A stretch of 64,000 nt of DNA, from assembly GCF_001429545.1 (NCBI RefSeq), contig NZ_LMSP01000034.1, positions 304,377 to 368,376 on the forward strand, given 5' to 3'. A model generated the notes under the pieces. That model had not been told where the DNA came from. It searched no databases and saw only the letters and a program-made list of their open reading frames with translations. This DNA comes from Paenibacillus sp. Soil787 (GTDB lineage: Bacteria > Bacillota > Bacilli > Paenibacillales > NBRC-103111). Shown here in pieces: positions 59,201-64,000 of this stretch (position 1 is its first letter; every line of letters begins with the position of its first letter). The position numbers and the translations under genes are program-made.

Positions 59201-60678
59201 GCCTAACAGTTGCCTATTACCGTAGTTCGTCAGAATTACAAGAAGACTCTGTTGGGACGCAGCAATTTTATGCCATGCAATACTGTTCCAATAATATGCT
59301 TCTCATTGATGATGAATTTACAGACGAGTTTGTATCCGCTAAACTCGTACCACTTAAAAAGCGTAATTTTCACAAAGTTATTGAAGGAATTAACAAGGGA
59401 GATATAAAAACACTAATTATTTATAAACGAGATCGTTTGGCGCGTGATGTTGTCGAGTACATGGAAATTTACTCTGTATTAAGAAGACATAATGTTCAAG
59501 TTCACTTCACAGCCTCTCATGAAGCTCCAATGAGATTTGATGAGATGGGGGAATTTTATGAACTCATTATGGCAGGTCTTTGTCAGCATGAAGGGGATCA
59601 GATTAAACTTCGCATCAGCGAAGCAAGAGCTGCCACTTTTCAAAAAGGCAAACACAAAGGGAATTTACCTTATGGTTACGTAATAAATGAAGAAACTGGG
59701 AAAATAATGGCTCCGCTAGAAGCTAAAGAAAATATCAAATTAATATTCTCTGAGCTTCTAAGTGAGAAATACAATTCGACAAACGAATTAAGATGGTACT
59801 TAAAACGTAACAATATTCAAAAATTGCGATTAAAGGAAACAAAAAAATTTAACCCCGAATGGAATAGCAAGGCTATTGAAGATCTCATCTCGAACCCCAT
59901 GTATATGGGAATGAGACAAATGAACTTTAAAGGTGATCCTGTTAATTACAGCCACAAAGATTATGTGATTATTGATGTTGAAAATTGGCTCAGGGCTCAA
60001 GACATTTTGCAAAATATGAAATCAGGAAAATTACGATCTAAAAGACCAAAAGGGTCTTTTTTACTTGAGGAGATTATAACTTGTGGTGTCTGTAAGAGCC
60101 CATTAAAAACAATAATGCGACAACGAATGAAGAACTGGGTAGGCGTTTACGAATGTAAGGAGCATAAAATCAAATTACTCAGTGATGAAGCTGATTCTGA
60201 AATATTTGATATTTGTAGTAGTTACTTTTTCACAATTCTTACCGACTATGGTGAAAACTTATTTAAAGTGTTTTTCACAAAAAGAACAGACGTGATGAAA
60301 CAGGAAATAAAACAATTGGAGCAAACCATTGATCGCTTGACTGGGAGAATCGTCTCAAGTGTAAAACGGTTGATTGGGATTAAAAATGTGATGGAAAGAG
60401 CGGGGTTAGAAAATAAACTTGTTGCATTGGAACTGAAACTTAAAGAAGTTCGAGAAAATAAAGAACAAATAGTTTTTCAAACTGAGAAGTTAAAGGAATT
60501 GCCCGCTCAAATAAAATCCTTCAAAGATAAAACAAAGTTTATGGAGGTTTTAAAAAATTTAGAACTCCATGAACGACTCGTACTATTAAAAGACATCATC
60601 ATAATCGCTAATGTAACTGAAGAAGGGATGGAACTTAAATTGAAGCATCCGTACTTAAGCTCCTATGAGGTAGAATAA
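59197..60678 (+). CDS. Large serine recombinase A
   Basis: A 493-residue recombinase. Catalytic domain TVAYYRSSSELQEDSVGTQQ with Ser near residue 10 and active-site KRDRLARDV. Recombinase domain KGNLPYGYVINEET, zinc ribbon TCGVCKSPLK and YECKEHK, then a coiled coil. It overlaps recombinase B by 1 bp (TAATG). Two unlike large serine recombinases in tandem recall CcrA/CcrB of SCCmec. Confidence 0.92.
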   Translation: MSLTVAYYRSSSELQEDSVGTQQFYAMQYCSNNMLLIDDEFTDEFVSAKLVPLKKRNFHKVIEGINKGDIKTLIIYKRDRLARDVVEYMEIYSVLRRHNVQVHFTASHEAPMRFDEMGEFYELIMAGLCQHEGDQIKLRISEARAATFQKGKHKGNLPYGYVINEETGKIMAPLEAKENIKLIFSELLSEKYNSTNELRWYLKRNNIQKLRLKETKKFNPEWNSKAIEDLISNPMYMGMRQMNFKGDPVNYSHKDYVIIDVENWLRAQDILQNMKSGKLRSKRPKGSFLLEEIITCGVCKSPLKTIMRQRMKNWVGVYECKEHKIKLLSDEADSEIFDICSSYFFTILTDYGENLFKVFFTKRTDVMKQEIKQLEQTIDRLTGRIVSSVKRLIGIKNVMERAGLENKLVALELKLKEVRENKEQIVFQTEKLKELPAQIKSFKDKTKFMEVLKNLELHERLVLLKDIIIIANVTEEGMELKLKHPYLSSYEVE

Positions 60679-62255
60679 TGATTTCGATTCATGAGGTACT
60701 GAAACCTGGTAGAAAGGGTCTCTTTTATGGTCGCCACTCGACCGATGATCAAACACTTGAAACACAACTCTTTGTCGCAAGAAATTTGGTCCAAGAATTT
60801 GGTTGTGAAATCATTAAGGAATTCAAGGATGAAAATGTTTCAGCAGTGAAACGAAATATGGATAAACGTCAAGGACTCGCTGACCTAATGGATTATATAG
60901 AGATCAATACGGTTGATTTTGTTGTGATTTATGACCATACTCGCCTTGCAAGAAACGCAATGGAACACCAAAAGATCAGAGCTATTATGAATGCAAAAAA
61001 AATACCAGTAGTAATGAGTTCCACCCGAGACTTGTACAATACAGGTGATCTTCTAGGTCAACTTCTTAAGGATGGATACAGTAAATATGAAGCTGACGCT
61101 ATCAGGCAGCGAACTGAAGATAATCATTATAAGTTTATTAGACAGGGTGTCTATCGTGGGGGCAAGCTTCCATTCGGATATTTATATTCACATGAGAAAT
61201 ATAAATTTGTAGTATTGGAAGATCAAAAACAAATCGTTATAGACATTTTCAATAAATACCGCGAAGGGGAGGGACTTCTATCCATAGCAGCTTCGTTACC
61301 TGAAAAAAGCTTTCATGGTCGGGATTGGAAAAAGGACGATGTCAAAATGATAATTACAAACCCATTTTACGTAGGTTATTTAACCGCGAAACGCTTTCGG
61401 CGCGATTATCACAAGCAACTTACAGAAAAAGAGCAATGGATCATGGGGTTCTGTGATCGGATTGAAACCTTTATTCGATATGAGGAATGGGAACTCTGCT
61501 ACGAAATGTATCGATCAAAGAGATCTGGCACAGTATCACCCAAAAAGTATAAGACACCTTTCTTTCTTAGGGATATCCTATTTTGCATGAAATGCCATAA
61601 GGCTCTAAAATCCAAAAATCAAATGTACAAATATCACAACGGGAAAGATCACGGTAACTCCATTTATTATTGCGAGAATAAAGCTTGCAAACTTAGATTA
61701 ATTAGTACGGAAGTTCACGGGAAATTTATCGAAGAAGAATTAACAGCGATACTTCTAAAGTACCTATCTACCTCACATAAAGACCTTCATTCGGAAATTA
61801 TGAGCAAGCTTCAGCAAGACATTTTAGCATTAACTCAACAAATTAGATTGCTTGAAGCACAAGTCGAAGAATATATTCTTCAGATACACCGAGCTGAGGT
61901 TGAATTTCAAACCTTAAGTTCCGATGAGGATAAACCGCAAGAATTAAAAAATAGTTTTTTACGGTATCGGATTCAACTGAAAGAAAAGATTACAAACATT
62001 AAGAAACTGATCGTCGAGAGAAAGCATAAGATCCAATATATTGAAAATGTTGAATCAGATATTTTTCTCATGAAAGACGTACTTCAGAAAACAATCTCAT
62101 TAGAGTACAAAGGCGATGTAGACCCTCGACTTCGAAGGATTGTACTTTATGTTTATGAACGAATTGAAATTGATGAAAATCTGAACTATACCTACCAAGC
62201 TCGTATTGATTTGGAAAATATAGGACCTGTGGTACTAAGCGGCTTAATACTTTAA
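60678..62255 (+). CDS. Large serine recombinase B
   Basis: A 525-residue recombinase, only distantly like recombinase A. Catalytic domain GLFYGRHSTDDQTLETQ (Ser near residue 21) with YDHTRLARNAMEH. Recombinase domain GGKLPFGYLYSHE, zinc ribbon FCMKCHKALKS and YYCENKACK, then a coiled coil (about 370-460). Both A and B keep Ser and arginines, so both may be active; they may work as a pair. Stop is followed by a terminator. Confidence 0.92.
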   Translation: MISIHEVLKPGRKGLFYGRHSTDDQTLETQLFVARNLVQEFGCEIIKEFKDENVSAVKRNMDKRQGLADLMDYIEINTVDFVVIYDHTRLARNAMEHQKIRAIMNAKKIPVVMSSTRDLYNTGDLLGQLLKDGYSKYEADAIRQRTEDNHYKFIRQGVYRGGKLPFGYLYSHEKYKFVVLEDQKQIVIDIFNKYREGEGLLSIAASLPEKSFHGRDWKKDDVKMIITNPFYVGYLTAKRFRRDYHKQLTEKEQWIMGFCDRIETFIRYEEWELCYEMYRSKRSGTVSPKKYKTPFFLRDILFCMKCHKALKSKNQMYKYHNGKDHGNSIYYCENKACKLRLISTEVHGKFIEEELTAILLKYLSTSHKDLHSEIMSKLQQDILALTQQIRLLEAQVEEYILQIHRAEVEFQTLSSDEDKPQELKNSFLRYRIQLKEKITNIKKLIVERKHKIQYIENVESDIFLMKDVLQKTISLEYKGDVDPRLRRIVLYVYERIEIDENLNYTYQARIDLENIGPVVLSGLIL

Positions 62256-62266
62256 GCCGCTTTTTT
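62236..62266 (+). terminator. Terminator of the double-recombinase operon
   Basis: Stem AAGCGGCTTAA/TTAAGCCGCTT with TTTTTT tail, overlapping the last codons of recombinase B. Confidence 0.88.
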
Positions 62267-62281
62267 CTGCGTATTTACAGG

Positions 62282-62493
62282 ATTCTAGGTAATTGGGACA
62301 AGCATTCGAAAAACCTAGGTCAGAGGGTAAGGAAAGGGATCCCTTTCCTTACCCTCTGACCTAGGCGATATCCGCAAAAGGGCTTGTACACTAATGATTT
62401 GAGGGTTTGTCCTATAATTAAAAAACAATTGAAAAGCTTGTCTCGGTAATTAGGGTACGGCATATAACTTGAATTTTAGAATTCTAGGTAATT
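62282..62493. repeat. Direct repeat ATTCTAGGTAATT flanking a palindrome
   Basis: Two exact 13-bp copies (62282-62294 and 62481-62493) followed by G/A and GG, with a partial third (GGTAATTAGGG, near 62445). The 187 bp between them holds the 52-bp palindrome. No gene is visible in 62270-62540. Candidate recombination or binding sites of the recombinase pair. Confidence 0.55.
62314..62365. repeat. Perfect 52-bp palindrome
   Basis: Two exact 26-bp arms meet with no spacer at GGATCC (62337-62342). Outer ends are CCTAGG. It is too long and exact to be a normal terminator (no T-run follows). Could form a cruciform or be a recombinase or replication site; an assembly or cloning artefact should also be considered. 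Confidence 0.85.
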
Positions 62494-62541
62494 AGGTAGG
62501 TATGTGCTTCGGAGGAATATCTCATCAATGAATGTATAGCG

Positions 62542-62583
62542 CAAAAGCCACCGCCCTTTTATCTGAAAGGCAATGGCTTTTGT
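62542..62583. terminator. Terminator-like hairpin
   Basis: Stem AAAAGCCACCGCC/GGCAATGGCTTTT with a 12-base loop. It follows the minus-strand gene at 62641 at a distance of 58 bp. Confidence 0.6.
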
Positions 62584-62640
62584 TTTGAATTGTTTAGCTT
62601 ATTCGATCTTCAATTCATTATTTACAAAGTAGTTAAAACC

Positions 62641-64000
62641 TTAAATAATCCGTTGACTTTGTAACCAATTGTGGATTGTCTGTTCTAATTTAATATACTG
62701 GTGCTGAACTATTGTTGGGAAAATTGATTTAGTAACCGCGAGCAGCTGTTTAATCACTTCATTTTTGTTTTTCTGAAAAGTAATGACTCCACACACCGTA
62801 TCTGTAATCAGGTGCCTTTGATTTGTTGGTATGCTTTCTAACCATACCCATTTTAAAACTTTTGAACTAATGCCAATTGCATATTCATGACTAAGGTCAG
62901 CTCTTTTCAAATATCCAAACAACTTCCTTATTTTATCTGAAATGAGGTAATTATTTACATGCAAATAATGAATTAAAGTCTCTGCATTTATTGGAAGCAG
63001 CGTATAACCCATATTAAGAAGTTCTCCGAATGAATCCAGAAATTTCTCGTGACTAATTTTCCCATTAATAGTCATGAGAAATAACCACTCATAAACATTA
63101 AATGATTCTAAGCCGTAATTATCTCTGGCATATTTTCTCACCACATAACTGTCAACCATCATGTTAATCCCATTTTCACAACAGCTCTCTATTGGAGAAT
63201 GAAGGAAAGACATCCTCTCATCTTTTCCCTTATTACTTATTTTGTTACCCACTTTTTCACAATTTCCATTTATCCAATTAATAAATTCTTCGTGCTGACT
63301 TATATATGCATTCATTTGCTCCATAGAATTTTCAGTATGAATAATTTTTCCATCTCTATAGGCTAATGTTGAATGCCCTTTTTCACTTATTGCTTTTTTT
63401 TGTATGAATTCCTCAAACAATTCGTTGAAACTATCTTGATGAATATAAAGTGTGTAATTAAGGGCAAGTTCGTCAAGTAGGTTAAGGTGCCTTAAAGTTA
63501 GTAATATAGAAGGGTCGCATAAAATTCCTTTGGAATCCGCGGCAACCTGTAATCCCTTTTCAATTTCTTCTTCAATGTTATCTTGAAGTACCCAAAAATC
63601 TAAATCTGCACTATTAAAAAAATGCATCCATGTTTCGTAAGGACCCTTTCCAAGAAATTCAGCCATAAAACTTGGTGGCAATTTATTTTGTTGGACAACT
63701 TGAGTTGCTCGTCCAATTGATTCGCTTTGACCTTTTAGTTGATTTAGAAACTCTTCTGAAATAATGTTATCTTCATTCATAATTTTAAACTGAATAAATA
63801 GTGGGTCTTCACTTGGAAATTTATCTGTGAAGTTTTCACATACATATTGATACGCCTGAATCCATTCATCCAAGGGTTCATTGATATTCTGAGTGATTTG
63901 TAGAAATTTCATGAAATAAAAGCGCCAAACGTCAGGCTCGTCTTTTCCGAGTTCAAACGTCTTATATGCATAATCCATCGCCTTACTGAAATTGAGTGCG
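62641..64000 (-). CDS. 3' part of a large unrecognised gene with TPR-like and PIN-like segments
   Basis: The frame is open through the right edge of the window, so the start is missing; 452 residues are seen. The N-terminal stretch (FSKAMDYAYKTFELGKDEPD, VWRFYFMKFLQ) looks like TPR helices. A later part (KGILCDPSILLTLRHLNLLD, NYTLYIHQDSFNEL) has the acidic-strand-helix feel of a PIN nuclease domain, followed by a helical C-terminus. TPR-PIN proteins occur among phage-defence and RNA-decay proteins, but this is suggestion only. No ATG with ribosome site was found inside, so the ATG at 63978 is not the real start. Confidence 0.7.
   Translation of the reverse strand, partial: ALNFSKAMDYAYKTFELGKDEPDVWRFYFMKFLQITQNINEPLDEWIQAYQYVCENFTDKFPSEDPLFIQFKIMNEDNIISEEFLNQLKGQSESIGRATQVVQQNKLPPSFMAEFLGKGPYETWMHFFNSADLDFWVLQDNIEEEIEKGLQVAADSKGILCDPSILLTLRHLNLLDELALNYTLYIHQDSFNELFEEFIQKKAISEKGHSTLAYRDGKIIHTENSMEQMNAYISQHEEFINWINGNCEKVGNKISNKGKDERMSFLHSPIESCCENGINMMVDSYVVRKYARDNYGLESFNVYEWLFLMTINGKISHEKFLDSFGELLNMGYTLLPINAETLIHYLHVNNYLISDKIRKLFGYLKRADLSHEYAIGISSKVLKWVWLESIPTNQRHLITDTVCGVITFQKNKNEVIKQLLAVTKSIFPTIVQHQYIKLEQTIHNWLQSQRII

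Noticed and set aside
48579..64000. A missing 3' half of gerE inside the window
   Set aside because: I looked for a QKLGVKGRSQA-like reading in the gaps of the right part on both strands and did not find it, so the right end of the element probably lies outside.

Overview
The window looks like the chromosome of a spore-forming Bacillota of the Paenibacillaceae (probably Paenibacillus or a close relative). The reasons are the low-to-medium GC content, strong AGGAGG-type ribosome binding sites, the tig-clpP-clpX-ispG order, and the neighbourhood of gerM, rph, rdgB and gerE, all of which belong to spore-forming Firmicutes. The species is inferred, not shown.

Region 1 (about 1-24.8 kb) is ordinary chromosome. 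It holds the ispG/clpX/clpP/tig block, a tRNA-Arg(UCU), a cobalamin riboswitch in front of a small [2Fe-2S] protein, three small minus-strand genes, asparagine synthetase, and rph-rdgB. Next come an ABC exporter with a DUF1259 lipoprotein-like gene, and a MacB-type ABC transporter with its TetR regulator and two tiny membrane peptides downstream. They are followed by a CsoR-family metal sensor, a GerMN lipoprotein, an unusual double-domain PgpA homologue, and a GC-rich MBL hydrolase with a methyltransferase.

Region 2 starts near 25.07 kb, where gerE (the late mother-cell sporulation regulator) is cut after its DNA-recognition helix. Beside the cut lie a large serine recombinase, a translationally coupled 58-residue protein (a candidate excision factor) and a coiled-coil DNA-binding candidate. 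This looks like the left attachment junction of an integrated element that runs at least 39 kb and leaves the window on the right. If the other half of gerE lies beyond the right end, the element could be excised in the mother cell during sporulation, as the skin element is in sigK.

The cargo is metal and metalloid resistance. An ars operon has two arsenate reductases, ArsR, an aquaglyceroporin, ArsI and a CX5R phosphatase but no ArsB/Acr3 pump. A CmtR-like sensor precedes a CadA P-type ATPase. A large copper block holds a Csp-type copper storage protein, a cupredoxin membrane protein, CopA, two CopC-CopD fusions, an extra Lgt, a two-component system, a lipoprotein, CcdA and a ResA-like thioredoxin. 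Decayed pieces (arsI 3' end, Nramp 3' end, frameshifted hypotheticals) show repeated gain and loss.

Region 3 (52-64 kb) holds DNA-processing genes: a membrane-anchored Mrr-like nuclease, an ATP-dependent DNA ligase, a YolD-like protein, a CadC-like repressor and a RecJ-like exonuclease. The ligase is split exactly inside motif IV by a 2.7-kb insertion with terminal inverted repeats, a 2-bp target duplication and arrays of TGTACA at both ends. This insertion carries a CorC/HlyC-like protein and a membrane protein but no transposase. Further right, a small protein and two different large serine recombinases form one overlapping operon, followed by a perfect 52-bp palindrome. The window ends inside the 3' part of a large unrecognised gene.
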